Source: CAZHVS01 sp964536015
GTDB taxonomy: Bacteria; Bacteroidota; Ignavibacteria; Ignavibacteriales; Ignavibacteriaceae
Direction of reading: 5' to 3'
Assembly: GCA_964536015.1 (NCBI GenBank)
Contig: CAZHVS010000013.1
Span: forward strand, 1 to 64,000
Length of the DNA: 64,000 nucleotides
This document shows positions 35,331-45,700 of the stretch, in pieces. Numbering within the stretch: the first letter of the stretch is position 1; each line of letters opens with the position of its first letter. The position numbers were made by a program, and so were the translations under genes. The notes under the pieces are model-generated. The model was not told the origin of the DNA. It worked only from the letters and a program-made list of their open reading frames with translations, and searched no databases.

Positions 35331-36034
35331 TACTTAATTATATTTTTTATAATTATCTCTCTTACGTTTTCCATAAGATTAACTTCATCAATTTTTGTTT
35401 TAATGTTTTCAGTTGAGATAGGTTTATCAAAGTGAACTGTTATTGTTCCGGATTTAATTTTAAATTTTCCTTTAGGTAATATTTGAGATGTCCCACTAAT
35501 TGAAATTGGTACAATAGGATAACCAACTCTTGAAGCTAGATAAAAAGCTCCTCTTTTAAATGGCTGTACCTCTCCTGTTTTGCTTCGGGTACCTTCTGCA
35601 AAAAGTAAAATTGAATAACGTTTATTTTTCATTATTCTTTTTGCTCTTTCAATACTTTTCATAGCTTTTTCTGGATTAGCTCTGTCTATCATCACATATG
35701 GCCCAAGTGCAAGCTGCCATCCAAAAAAAGGAATTCTACCAAGTTCTTTTTTAAAAACCATGCTTGCACGGTTAGGAAATGTCCATTGCAAAGCAGTAAT
35801 ATCAAACAAACTGCTATGATTGCTAACATAAACATAAACTTTTGAATGATCAAAATTTTCTAAACCAGAAGTCTTTACTTTAATTCCGGTTATTAACAAC
35901 ACACCTCCGGAATAAACCTTGGACAACCAATAATAAAGAGTAAAACTCCGATCAATGAAAATGAAAATCAATGCGATTATGGAAAGAATAAAACTATAAA
36001 CTGCTACAAGAAAAACTTTTAAGTAAGAAATCAT
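35330..36034 (-). CDS. plsC: 1-acyl-sn-glycerol-3-phosphate acyltransferase
   Basis: 234 aa with one N-terminal transmembrane span (~5-28). H73-S-S-L-F-D78 (NHxxxxD) is the catalytic His-Asp motif. PFFGWQL and FAEGTRS (EGTRS) are the glycerol-phosphate and acyl-binding blocks, and IVPISISG is motif IV. It adds the second acyl chain to lysophosphatidic acid at the inner face of the cytoplasmic membrane. It lies 14 bp after the amidohydrolase gene and is coupled to gatC through TAATG. Confidence 0.93.
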   Translation of the reverse strand: MISYLKVFLVAVYSFILSIIALIFIFIDRSFTLYYWLSKVYSGGVLLITGIKVKTSGLENFDHSKVYVYVSNHSSLFDITALQWTFPNRASMVFKKELGRIPFFGWQLALGPYVMIDRANPEKAMKSIERAKRIMKNKRYSILLFAEGTRSKTGEVQPFKRGAFYLASRVGYPIVPISISGTSQILPKGKFKIKSGTITVHFDKPISTENIKTKIDEVNLMENVREIIIKNIIK

Positions 36035-36048
36035 TTTAATTAAAATAT

Positions 36049-37698
36049 TTATTTGGGTTCGTAAACAACTTCCCCGTTAAAAATAGTAAGAAGTACTTTT
36101 GTGTCTTTAATTTTTACAGGATCAATTGTCAGAATATCTTCGCTTAATACAACAAGGTCAGCAAGTTTACCAACTTCAATACTTCCTTTTATATTTTCTT
36201 CGAATGAAGCGTAAGCTGAATTAATTGTATAACACTTTATTGCATCTTCAACTGAAATTTTCTGTTCCGGAATCCAGCCATCGGGATTTTTATCATCAAG
36301 AGTTCTGCGTGTAACAGCAGCATAAATTCCAAGCAATGGATTTAATGGAGCAACTGTCCAATCTGTGCCAAAGCAAAGTTTTACACCAGCATCAAGTAAA
36401 GATTTAAATGGATAAGTAGTTGATAGTCTTTCTTTTCCAATTCTTTTTTCTGCCCATACACCATCATCAATACAATGGTAAGGTTGAACAGAAGCAATTA
36501 CATTTAACCTTGCGAATCTTTCAATATCCTCTTTTTTCAGATGTTGTGCGTGTTCAATCCTGAATCGTCTATCCCATTGTGGATTAGTTTTTTCAATATC
36601 TTCAACAAGATCAAGAACCCATGAATTTGCTCTATCGCCAATAGCATGAATACAAATCTGAAGTTTATTTTTATCAGCATCCAATGCCCATTTATGAAGT
36701 TCTCCATTTGTGACAATATCCATTGGTAAGCCGCAAGTATTTGTATCCTGGTCATATCTTTCAAAAAACCATGCAGTTGATGAACCTAGCGAACCATCTG
36801 AAAAAGCTTTTAGTGAGCCTATTTTAATGAATTCATTTCCAAAGTTGAATTGAATTCCTGAAGATGAAAGACTTTTATAATCGGCAATTGGTAACCTTGT
36901 ATAAATTCTGCAAGTTAACCGATTATCTTTAAATATTCTCTGGTAAGTTTTTAGGTCTCGTTGATAGGTTATATCCTGAACACTTGTAACTCCAAGTCTG
37001 TTTGCTTCTGCAAGAGCCGATATACAAGCATTGTAATATTCCTCATCATCAGAAGGAGGAACAATTGAATAGATTAAAGTCATTGCATTATCTTTTAATA
37101 TTCCGGTTGGTTCACCTGTTATCGGGTCTTTAACAATTAATCCTCCCTGAGGAGAAGGAGTATCTTTTGTAATTCCTGCAATTTTTAATGCTAAGGAATT
37201 TGCAAGAGCCATATGTCCATCAAATCTATCAACAAAAACCGGAGTGTTAGGCGATACTTCATCAATCATTTCTTTAGTAGGTAAGTTATTTTTCTCCCAT
37301 GCTTCGTGATCCCAGTTGCCGCCAGTAATCCATTTACCGGGATTTTTTTCAACATATTCTTTAATTATGGATTTGAATTCAGCAGTTGATTTTGCATCAC
37401 GAAGATTAATCCCCTGCAGATAAAATCCACCACTAATAAAATGTACGTGATTGTCAATAAAGCCGGGAATCATTAATTTCCCTTTAAGATCGAAAACTTT
37501 AGTGTTGTTATCAATCTTTGTTTCAACCTCCTTATTTGAACCCACAAAGACTATTTTATTATTATCAATAATCACAGATTCTGCATACGGTTGAGAAGGA
37601 TTGACAGTAAATATCTTGCCATTAATAAATGCTTTTTTCATTTGTTGTCCGGTTAAACTTATAATAGCTAATAAACAGAAAATAAAAATCTTTTTCAT
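36049..37698 (-). CDS. YtcJ-like amidohydrolase family 3 protein, exported
   Basis: The start is placed at the ATG at 37698, which opens a signal peptide (MKKIFIFCLLAIISLTGQQ). Starts up to 54 bp further out add a non-signal extension. The mature ~530 residues match amidohydrolase 3: AFINGKIFTVNP and VFDLKGKLMIPGFIDNHVHF (HxH metal ligands), SDGSLGSSTAWF, ICIHAIGDRAN, RIEHAQHL, CFGTDWTVAPLNPLLGIYAAVTR and KLADLVVLSEDIL. Such enzymes hydrolyse amide or ester bonds of unknown natural substrates. Export to the periplasm fits several Bacteroidota homologues. It heads the leftward series; a 207-bp divergent region separates it from the S46 peptidase gene. Confidence 0.88.
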   Translation of the reverse strand: MKKIFIFCLLAIISLTGQQMKKAFINGKIFTVNPSQPYAESVIIDNNKIVFVGSNKEVETKIDNNTKVFDLKGKLMIPGFIDNHVHFISGGFYLQGINLRDAKSTAEFKSIIKEYVEKNPGKWITGGNWDHEAWEKNNLPTKEMIDEVSPNTPVFVDRFDGHMALANSLALKIAGITKDTPSPQGGLIVKDPITGEPTGILKDNAMTLIYSIVPPSDDEEYYNACISALAEANRLGVTSVQDITYQRDLKTYQRIFKDNRLTCRIYTRLPIADYKSLSSSGIQFNFGNEFIKIGSLKAFSDGSLGSSTAWFFERYDQDTNTCGLPMDIVTNGELHKWALDADKNKLQICIHAIGDRANSWVLDLVEDIEKTNPQWDRRFRIEHAQHLKKEDIERFARLNVIASVQPYHCIDDGVWAEKRIGKERLSTTYPFKSLLDAGVKLCFGTDWTVAPLNPLLGIYAAVTRRTLDDKNPDGWIPEQKISVEDAIKCYTINSAYASFEENIKGSIEVGKLADLVVLSEDILTIDPVKIKDTKVLLTIFNGEVVYEPK

Positions 37699-37831
37699 AT
37701 ACAATAAAAATTTTTTACACATAAAAATAGACAATGAGCATAAGAGTAACAAAACATATTTTTCATTTATACTTAATTGAAAATCATTACCAAAATTTTT
37801 CTTACAACGTCTGACCGTTTATAAATTGTTA

Positions 37832-37863
37832 CTTGTTTAACGTAATCTAAAGCACTAACTTTC
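37832..37863 (+). promoter_or_regulatory. Bacteroidota-type promoter for the S46 peptidase gene
   Basis: CTTG (37832-37835), a 20-nt spacer, then TAACTTTC (37856-37863), close to TAnnTTTG (one mismatch). Predicted start near 37870, giving a ~36-nt leader with AAAAGGAAA about 8 nt before the ATG at 37906. Confidence 0.45.
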
Positions 37864-37905
37864 AAAAAAGTTTTTAAAAAATTAATCAATAAAAGGAAAT
37901 GTATA

Positions 37906-40122
37906 ATGAAAAAACAATTTAGTTATATCGCCAATTTAATGTTGGTAGTTATTGCTTTATGGTTTGGTGGGTGTTCTTCATCAACACAAATGGAACAGTA
38001 TCAGAAGAGCGAAAGCAGCTGGATTAATTTAGATACTGTAAAAGCTGGTAAATTCGATACCGGTAAAATGTGGACTTTTGATTTTCCACCTTATCAATGG
38101 TTCAAAGAAGCATATAATTTCTCACCGTCAGAAGAATGGATGAACAATGTTCGTATGTCTGCTTTAAGATTTGCTAACTACTGTTCAGCATCCTTTGTAT
38201 CTGAAGACGGATTAGTAATGACAAATCATCACTGCGGAAGAGAAAGTATTACTGAAGTTACTAAAGAAAGAGAAGATTTACATTCTGATGGCTTCATTGC
38301 TGCTACTCTTGAAGATGAAAGAAAAGTCCCTGGTTTATATGTTGACCAGTTAGTGCTTATTAAAGATGTGACAAAAGAAATTCAGGAAGCAATCGATCTT
38401 GGTAAAGATGAACAGGAAAAAATTGCTAACAAGTCTACAAAAATTGCTGAACTACAGAAAAAATTTAAAGAAGATACAGGACTAGAAATCCAGATCGTAA
38501 CACTATACAATGGTGGAAAGTACTCACTTTATGGTTATAAAAGATATAAAGATGTAAGACTTGTATTTGCACCTGAAACTCAACTTGGATTTTTTGGTGG
38601 AGATCCGGATAATTTTACATATCCAAGATATGCATTAGATTGTTCATTTTTCAGAGTATATGACGAAGAAGGTAAACCATTAAAGACAACTCATTTCTTT
38701 AAATGGAGTCCAAAAGGTGCAATTGCAAATGAACCTGTATTTGTAGTAGGAAATCCCGGAAGAACAAATCGTCTTAATACGGTTGCTCAACTCGAGTTCC
38801 AGAGAGATTATGCTTACCCTATTACTATGCAGATGTTAAACAGTCTTGTTGAGGTTTATACAGAATATTTAAATGAAAATCCTGATAAAGTCTATTCAAT
38901 GCAGGACCAGCTTTTTGGATATTCAAATTCACAGAAAGCCTACCAGGGAATTCTTGATGGATTGAGAAATCCTGTTTTGATGGCAAAGAAAAAAGATTTT
39001 GAAAAGAATTTTAAAAACGCTGTATTTTCAAAACCAGAACTTAAATCAAAATATGGTAATTTATGGGAAAACATTCAGGGAACAAGAAATGAGATTAAAC
39101 AATATGTAAGAGAAAACGCCGCATATAATCTTAATCCTGTTTTTAATACTCAATACTTTTTTATAGCAAAAGAATTAATAACTCTTGCTAACGAACTTAA
39201 AAAACCTGAAACCGAAAGAAGTTCTGATTATAAAGGTTTACAGCTTGATTCAACAATTGATAATATTTTCCCGACAGATTTTGACAAATCATTGAATGAC
39301 AAATTATTAAAACATAATATAGCTTTCTTCGAAACACTGCTCGGTGAAAACAATCCTTTAGTTACAAAATTTACAGGAAATAAAAAAGATAAAGCTGCAT
39401 TGGATTACTGTCTGAATGTTTCTGAAATTACAACTATAGAAAAAGTTAAATCCCTTATCAAAAAAGGACCTGATGCAATATTAAATTCAAACGATCCTTT
39501 TATTTATTATATATTAAACACAGAAGCAAAAGGGAAAGAACTTGCAGCTAAAATAAAAGAAATCAATACAAGAGAACAAAACTCGGTTCAATTGTTAGGA
39601 AGAGCCGTTTTTGATGTTTACGGAACAAACATTCCACCTGATGCAACTTTTACACTAAGAATCGCTGATGGTATTGTTAAAGGCTATAATTATAACGGAA
39701 CTACTGCTCCTGTTAATACAACTTTCTATGGATTGTACGACAGGTATTATTCATTTGAAAAGAAATTCCCTTGGAATTTACCAAAGAGATGGGAAAATCC
39801 ACCAGCAGAATTTAATCTTGAAACTCCTATGGTATTTGTTTCAACGAATGATATTATTGGTGGAAATTCAGGAAGTCCGGTAATAAACAAAAATGCTGAA
39901 ATTGTTGGATTAGCATTTGATGGAAATATTGAAAGCTTACCCGGTCAATTTATATTTGATGATACTGCAAACAGAACAGTATCAGTGCACAGTGCTGGAA
40001 TGCTGGAAGCTATTATGGATCTTTACAAAAACAAAAGACTTGGTGAAGAATTAAAACAAGGAAAAATTTCTGAAGGTAATTGCAAAAATCCTTGTGAACA
40101 TGAACAAGAAGAAACCAAATAA
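37906..40122 (+). CDS. S46-family dipeptidyl-peptidase (DPP7/DPP11 type), lipoprotein signal
   Basis: 738 aa. The N-terminus is a lipoprotein signal (WFGGC, Cys23), so the enzyme is probably membrane-anchored in the periplasm. FVSEDGLVMTNHHCGRES carries the catalytic His pair H108/H109. GGNSGSP carries the nucleophile, which counts to S655, exactly the position of the catalytic Ser in characterised Porphyromonas enzymes. Residue 673, which sets P1 preference in this family (Gly in DPP7, Arg in DPP11), is Gly here (LAFDGNIE), so a hydrophobic P1 preference is inferred. It removes dipeptides from oligopeptides for uptake. A bidirectional terminator follows 20 bp after the stop. Confidence 0.93.
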   Translation: MKKQFSYIANLMLVVIALWFGGCSSSTQMEQYQKSESSWINLDTVKAGKFDTGKMWTFDFPPYQWFKEAYNFSPSEEWMNNVRMSALRFANYCSASFVSEDGLVMTNHHCGRESITEVTKEREDLHSDGFIAATLEDERKVPGLYVDQLVLIKDVTKEIQEAIDLGKDEQEKIANKSTKIAELQKKFKEDTGLEIQIVTLYNGGKYSLYGYKRYKDVRLVFAPETQLGFFGGDPDNFTYPRYALDCSFFRVYDEEGKPLKTTHFFKWSPKGAIANEPVFVVGNPGRTNRLNTVAQLEFQRDYAYPITMQMLNSLVEVYTEYLNENPDKVYSMQDQLFGYSNSQKAYQGILDGLRNPVLMAKKKDFEKNFKNAVFSKPELKSKYGNLWENIQGTRNEIKQYVRENAAYNLNPVFNTQYFFIAKELITLANELKKPETERSSDYKGLQLDSTIDNIFPTDFDKSLNDKLLKHNIAFFETLLGENNPLVTKFTGNKKDKAALDYCLNVSEITTIEKVKSLIKKGPDAILNSNDPFIYYILNTEAKGKELAAKIKEINTREQNSVQLLGRAVFDVYGTNIPPDATFTLRIADGIVKGYNYNGTTAPVNTTFYGLYDRYYSFEKKFPWNLPKRWENPPAEFNLETPMVFVSTNDIIGGNSGSPVINKNAEIVGLAFDGNIESLPGQFIFDDTANRTVSVHSAGMLEAIMDLYKNKRLGEELKQGKISEGNCKNPCEHEQEETK

Positions 40123-40140
40123 TCCATTAAATATTTGTGA

Positions 40141-40165
40141 AAGGACGAACAAGTGTTCGTCCTTT
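40141..40165. terminator. Bidirectional intrinsic terminator between convergent genes
   Basis: AAGGACGAAC (40141-40150) pairs with GTTCGTCCTT (40155-40164) over a 4-nt loop. T6 follows on the plus strand, and T's also flank the minus side less strongly. It separates the S46 peptidase gene from the leftward barrel gene. Confidence 0.9.
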
Positions 40166-40171
40166 TTTATT

Positions 40172-40726
40172 TTAAAATGAATATTTTAACTGCATGTGCA
40201 AACTTATAAAAGAAGGCAAAGTATTTGTAAAAGTAATTCCATACTCCGATGCTAAACCAATAATAAAACCATTATGATTAATTGACTCATCAAATAATCT
40301 CAAATTTATTCCTGCAGAAAAAACCGTTCCTACACACCACTCATCAATATCAGAAAAAGTTCTATCGTTAAGAATTAAAAAACCAATGCTTTCTTCAAGA
40401 TAAAGTTTTGGTGAAACAATTTGATTTGTCAATACATTTAATGCAAAGCCCTGTAAATAGGAATAGTATCTTGTGCTTTTATCTTCAGGAAAAATTGAAT
40501 TAATATCTCTTGTATAAATAAAAGATGTTCTTAAGTTAATATCTTTCATTAAGCTCAAGTTGAAATCTATAAACGGAGAAGTATAAAAAGCAGCCGTTCC
40601 AGGTGAATTTCCACTTAAACTTCCGCCACCGGCAGAAATTCCTGCCCCAATAAATTTTACCTGTCCATTTAATAATATTGAACTTATAAAAAATGCTATA
40701 AATATTAAGCGTTTCAAAATATTCAA
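40172..40726 (-). CDS. Small outer-membrane beta-barrel protein, function unknown
   Basis: 184 aa. The signal peptide ends LLNGQ (~22 residues). The mature part is a run of alternating strands separated by short turns (FNLSLMKDINLRTSFIYTR, YSYLQGFALNVL, GTVFSAGINLRLF, ISLHMQLKYSF) and ends in Phe, the C-terminal signature recognised by the BAM machinery. About eight strands are plausible, as in OmpX/OmpA-type barrels. No enzyme or transport family is recognised. It is in the same size class as the pseudogene at 48449-48994. Confidence 0.75.
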   Translation of the reverse strand: MNILKRLIFIAFFISSILLNGQVKFIGAGISAGGGSLSGNSPGTAAFYTSPFIDFNLSLMKDINLRTSFIYTRDINSIFPEDKSTRYYSYLQGFALNVLTNQIVSPKLYLEESIGFLILNDRTFSDIDEWCVGTVFSAGINLRLFDESINHNGFIIGLASEYGITFTNTLPSFISLHMQLKYSF

Positions 40727-40869
40727 ATTTTTTATTGTAATTTAGAATTAAACTAATCAACAAAAAACAGAAAGAATAAAAGAAAAAATTGTAAAGATTG
40801 ATTTCGTTAATTAAAAATTTTCACGTTAATTTAGATGTAGATTTTTTAATAATTATTTTAAGGTAGTAC

Positions 40870-42570
40870 ATGGACATAAAAAATAAAACTGTTCTGGTTA
40901 TCGGTGGATGGGGACTTGTAGGAAGTGCCATCATTCGTAAATTGGTTCCCGAGAAACCAAAAAAAATAATTTTGACATCATTATTAAAATCTGAAGCACT
41001 TGATGCAGTTAAAAAGTTCGAGAAAGAATTTCCTCATCTTCCAAAGAAATATTTCATACCGTGGTGGGGAAATATTCTTGTTAGAGATGAATTTAAAGAT
41101 ATGAATAGAAATATGATTCTTGAAGATCCTGAAAAAAGAAAAATAATGATGCAGGATACTCTGGATGACCTTGATGATAATATCCTAAAGAATGCTTCTT
41201 TGTATAAACTCATTACAAAATATAAACCTGATATAATTATTGATTGTATAAATACTGCAACTGGTATAGCTTATCAAAACATCTACACAACTTATAAGCA
41301 TATAAAAACAATGCTAATGGGCAAACCAAAAGCTGAACAGTTGAGCGAAATGCTTGAAAAAGTTTTGTGTACAGTTTATATACCACAACTAATAAGGCAT
41401 TTGCAAATACTTTACAATTCAATGCATGAATCAAAAACTCAGATTTACCTTAAAATCGGTACAAGTGGAACCGGCGGGATGGGATTAAACATTCCCTATA
41501 CTCACAGCGAAGAAAAACCTTCACGTGTATTATTAAGTAAATCTGCTGTTGCTGGCGCTCATACTCTATTGTTATTTTTAATGGGAAGAACTCCAGACAC
41601 TGCAATTACAAAGGAAATTAAACCAACAGCAGCAATTGCATGGAAAAAAATTGAATTCGGTTCAATTAGAAAGCATGGAAAAGAAATTGAGTTAGTCGAT
41701 ATTCCTTTTGAATCAGCAATTCAGCTAAAAGATAAATTTCAATTTAAACTGGATAATAAATTTAAGTCTTCTGGAGACGTACTTAAATCTGTTTATATTG
41801 ACACAGGTGAAAACGGAATCTTCTCAAGAGGTGAATTCGAAGCAATTACTGCACAAAAACAAATGGAATTTGTAACTCCAGAAGAAATAGCATCTGATGC
41901 AATTTTCGAAATAAAAGGTGGTAATACAGGACACGACATTATTAATGCTCTCGATAATGCTTCTCTTCATCCAACATATAGAGCGGGTTATATGCAGCAT
42001 TTTGCAGTTGAAAAACTGAGTGAGCTGGAAAAGCAAAATGATGTGTACAGTGTTGCTTTTGAAATGCTTGGACCTCCAAGACTTTCTAAACTTCTTTATG
42101 AAATCCATTTACTTAGATTAGTTGCTGGTTATATGAAAAATATTGTAACTAAAAGCAGCAAATACTTATCAGATGAGATGACAAAGTTGTTAAAGGAAAA
42201 TCCAAAACTGCGAAGTGAAATTCTTTCAATTGGAATACCTATACTCCTTCCTGATGGTAAATCATTACTAAGAGGTAATGAAATAAAAATTCCAGTTTAT
42301 ACTGGATTGGAAGAAATAAAAATGACAAAGAAAAATATAGAAGAATGGGCTGAAAATGGTTGGGTTGATCTTAGAGTAAATAATATGACTACCTGGAAAA
42401 AACGTCTTCAATCCATTATGGATGACGCTTTATCTCACGCTACTAATGACACGAGCTCTGCTCATGTAAGAACAAAGCAATACTGGAACAATTTTGAACA
42501 AGTAGATATTGGAAGAGTTGTTAGCTGGATATTTATTCATGAAGAAAAAGGACCAAGAATGAAAGATTAA
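40870..42570 (+). CDS. NAD(P)-binding Rossmann-fold (SDR-like) protein, function unknown
   Basis: 566 aa. KTVLVIGGWGLVGSAI (7-21) is a GGxGxxG dinucleotide-binding turn of SDR/epimerase type, and KPDIIIDCINTATG (~120-133) is the expected beta-4 strand. The remaining ~400 residues have no motif I can name; they include KIGTSGTGGMGLNIPYTHSEE and FSRGEFEAIT. The protein is cytoplasmic with no signal and is much longer than classical SDR enzymes (~250 aa). AAGG lies upstream of the ATG. Monocistronic: divergent from the barrel gene and closed by a terminator at 42591-42616. Likely an oxidoreductase or sugar-nucleotide enzyme, but this is not demonstrated. Confidence 0.7.
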   Translation: MDIKNKTVLVIGGWGLVGSAIIRKLVPEKPKKIILTSLLKSEALDAVKKFEKEFPHLPKKYFIPWWGNILVRDEFKDMNRNMILEDPEKRKIMMQDTLDDLDDNILKNASLYKLITKYKPDIIIDCINTATGIAYQNIYTTYKHIKTMLMGKPKAEQLSEMLEKVLCTVYIPQLIRHLQILYNSMHESKTQIYLKIGTSGTGGMGLNIPYTHSEEKPSRVLLSKSAVAGAHTLLLFLMGRTPDTAITKEIKPTAAIAWKKIEFGSIRKHGKEIELVDIPFESAIQLKDKFQFKLDNKFKSSGDVLKSVYIDTGENGIFSRGEFEAITAQKQMEFVTPEEIASDAIFEIKGGNTGHDIINALDNASLHPTYRAGYMQHFAVEKLSELEKQNDVYSVAFEMLGPPRLSKLLYEIHLLRLVAGYMKNIVTKSSKYLSDEMTKLLKENPKLRSEILSIGIPILLPDGKSLLRGNEIKIPVYTGLEEIKMTKKNIEEWAENGWVDLRVNNMTTWKKRLQSIMDDALSHATNDTSSAHVRTKQYWNNFEQVDIGRVVSWIFIHEEKGPRMKD

Positions 42571-42590
42571 CTTTCATTCTAATATGAATT

Positions 42591-42623
42591 TTAAGCCACC
42601 TTACTGGGTGGCTTAATCTTTTT
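42591..42623 (+). terminator. Intrinsic terminator after the Rossmann-fold gene
   Basis: TTAAGCCACC (42591-42600) pairs with GGTGGCTTAA (42607-42616) over a 6-nt loop, followed by a T-rich tract (TCTTTTT). Confidence 0.88.
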
Positions 42624-42776
42624 AAACCAGTCTCAAAACACTACTTGTTCTCATTATGTTACACGACAACCTTTCACTGTTCTAAAAAACCTGTGTTTTC
42701 TTTTAGTTTTCGAAGCTTATTTCTGGTATAAATGATGTAAAGTTTGAGCTAAACTTATAAATCATAAGGAGTAAGA

Positions 42777-45700
42777 ATGAAGAAAACCTTCAATTTATTT
42801 TCTTTCTTCGTTGCTATTTTCTTAGTAACGACCTTCCTGCAATCGAGGGCATTTGCCCGTGATCCAGGAGGTGGAGGAAATCTGGGAAAAACGATGTCTT
42901 CATCGTATTTCCAGAATCCTACATTAGATGGCACTAGTACTGCAAAGGTGTTTAATATTGAGGTTTATACGGGTAACGTAAAATTTACAAACCCGTATAC
43001 TAACCAAGAAATGACTACTTCTGCAGGTACTTTTAAGGGTGAAGTAAATGGTGTAACGGCATATTTTTATTGTATTGATATAAGTCATTACATCGCTTTC
43101 TATAAATCAGATCAACCTCACACATATACTGATTCTGGTTTTACACAATCAGCCATTACATACATTTTAAATAATTACTATCCGTTCAGATCATATCCAT
43201 ATACGGGTAGTGCTTCAACGGTTCAAATAGAAGCTGCTGCTATTCAATTGGCTATCTGGCATTTTGCAGATGGAGTGAATATTAATACTTTGACAGGCCC
43301 ATCAGGTAGTTTAACAGAGCTAAAAAATAGAGCAAATGCAATAATCAATGATGCTCTTGCTAATGCAGGAAATGTAATCCCTGTTCAGACTTTAACTATT
43401 ATTCCTGATTTTCAAATCAAGAATATTGGACAAACAGGAACTTTCTTTGCACAAGCTCTTGATTTGAATGGCAATGGAGTTGCAAATTTAAATATTGGAT
43501 TTTCTACTACGTCCGGTACTTTAAGTTCAACAACTGCTGTAACAAATTCAACAGGTGTTACCCCAAATATTACTATTACACAAGGGAGTAGCAATCTTGC
43601 AAATATTTCAGCTTCAACAACAGTTACAATTCCACAAGGCACACGATACGTACATACAGTTGAGCCAGGCACTTATCAAAAACTTGTCCTTGCGACACCA
43701 ACTACAACTACAAGAACCGCTCAAGGTATTGTAAAATGGTATCAGCCACAAGGTGATTGTGATTTAAATGGCTACGTTACATATACTCAGGGTGGCTGGG
43801 GAAGTCCATCAAACAGCACTCCCGGTCATTACAGGGATACTTATTTCTCTACGTTGTTCCCTACCGGTTTAGTGCTTGGAAGTACATATAACATGATGTT
43901 TCAGAACGCTGCAGCAGTAAAAAATTATTTACCTGCTGGAGGAACTGCTTCTGCATTAACTCAAAATTATATCAATCCAACAACTACAACTTCAGGTGTT
44001 TTTGGCGGACAGCTAACAGCATTAGCTTTAAACCTTGCATTTGATGATGCTAATATTCTGGGATTAAGTTCAGTTCCTCTTGGCAACCTTGAAATTATTT
44101 CAGGTCCTTTAGCTGGTAAAACTGTTTATGACGTTTTTGCATTAGCAAAGTTAGCTTTGGGTGGACAGACAACAGCATACTCTATTGCAGACTTGAATAA
44201 TGCCTTAACTGCAATTAATGAAAACTTTGATAACGGAACCACCAATAATGGTTATTTACGTTGTCCTTTACAAAAAGCATCAATTGGTGATAGAGTATGG
44301 TTCGATACAAATAAAAACGGAATTCAGGATAATGGCGAAACTGGTGTCCCTGGAATATCTGTTAAGTTATTCGATTGCTCAAATAACTTGATTGCAACCA
44401 CTACTACAGATGCAAATGGCAATTATATCTTTGCAAATTTGACACCCGGAGATTACTATGTCCAATTCATTTTACCTTCAGGTTACGCATTCAGTCCAAA
44501 AGACCAGGGTTCAAATGATGCTATTGACTCTGATGCAGATTTATTAACTGGAAAAACTATCTGCACGACTCTTTCGCCAAATGAAAATGATATGACCTGG
44601 GATGCTGGTATTTATATTTGTATGAATACACTTGGTGACTTTGTATGGCGTGATAAAAACGCAAATGGAATACAAGATATTGGTGAATCTGGAATTCAAG
44701 GTGTGGTTGTTGAATTACTTAATAGCAGTAATTCTGTTATTGCAACTTCAACAACAAATGCTTCCGGTTTGTATCAATTTCCAAATATTCCAAACGGAAT
44801 TTATACTGTAAGATTGGCTGCATCTAATTTTGCAAGCGGTGGTGTTTTATTCAGCACTGCAAAAGAGAAATGGTATGCATCACCAAAAGATCAAGGCAGT
44901 GATGATACAAAAGATAGCGATGGAGATGAAACACTTCATACGGCTTCAGTAACATTAGCTTGTGCAGATAATCCAACTATTGATTTTGGATTCTATAAAT
45001 CTTGTGTCAGTTTTATTAAAACTGGTCCTTCATCAGTGCTGGTTGGTGATACCGTGATTTTCCATTTTAGAATTGAAAATTGCGGTGACCTTGTTCTTGG
45101 TGGCGGAGTAGATGTTATAGATTCACTCTTGAAACCTACAGGTGATCATATTATTGCAAATGCAACTGTTCAACCAGGAGCAGTATGGGAATTTGATAAA
45201 ACATTTGTTACAACTTCCAATCACTGCGGTAACTTGCTTAATGTCGCATCAGCAGTTGGTCATCCAAAACTTCCTAATGGAACTTATTTAGCTAATGTTG
45301 TCGATAATTCACAATGGACTGTAACTGTTATTTGCAACAACTCTTCTTTAGGCGATAGAGTCTGGGAAGACTTGAACAAGAATGGCATTCAGGATGCAGG
45401 TGAACCCGGTGTTGGTAATGTTATTGTAAAACTTTATGACTGCAATAATGTTCTTAAAGGAACAACTACTACTAACGCTTCAGGTTATTACTTGTTTGCT
45501 AATTTATTCCCTGGTAACTATTACGTTCAGTTTGTATTACCTACTGGTTATGTTTTCACATCAAAAGATCAGGTTTCAAATGATTCACTCGATTCTGATG
45601 CTGATGTAACTACCGGTAAAACTATCTGCACTACGATTACAGCAGGTGAAAATGATATGACATGGGATGCTGGTATTTATAAACCAGTATATTGTGTAAC

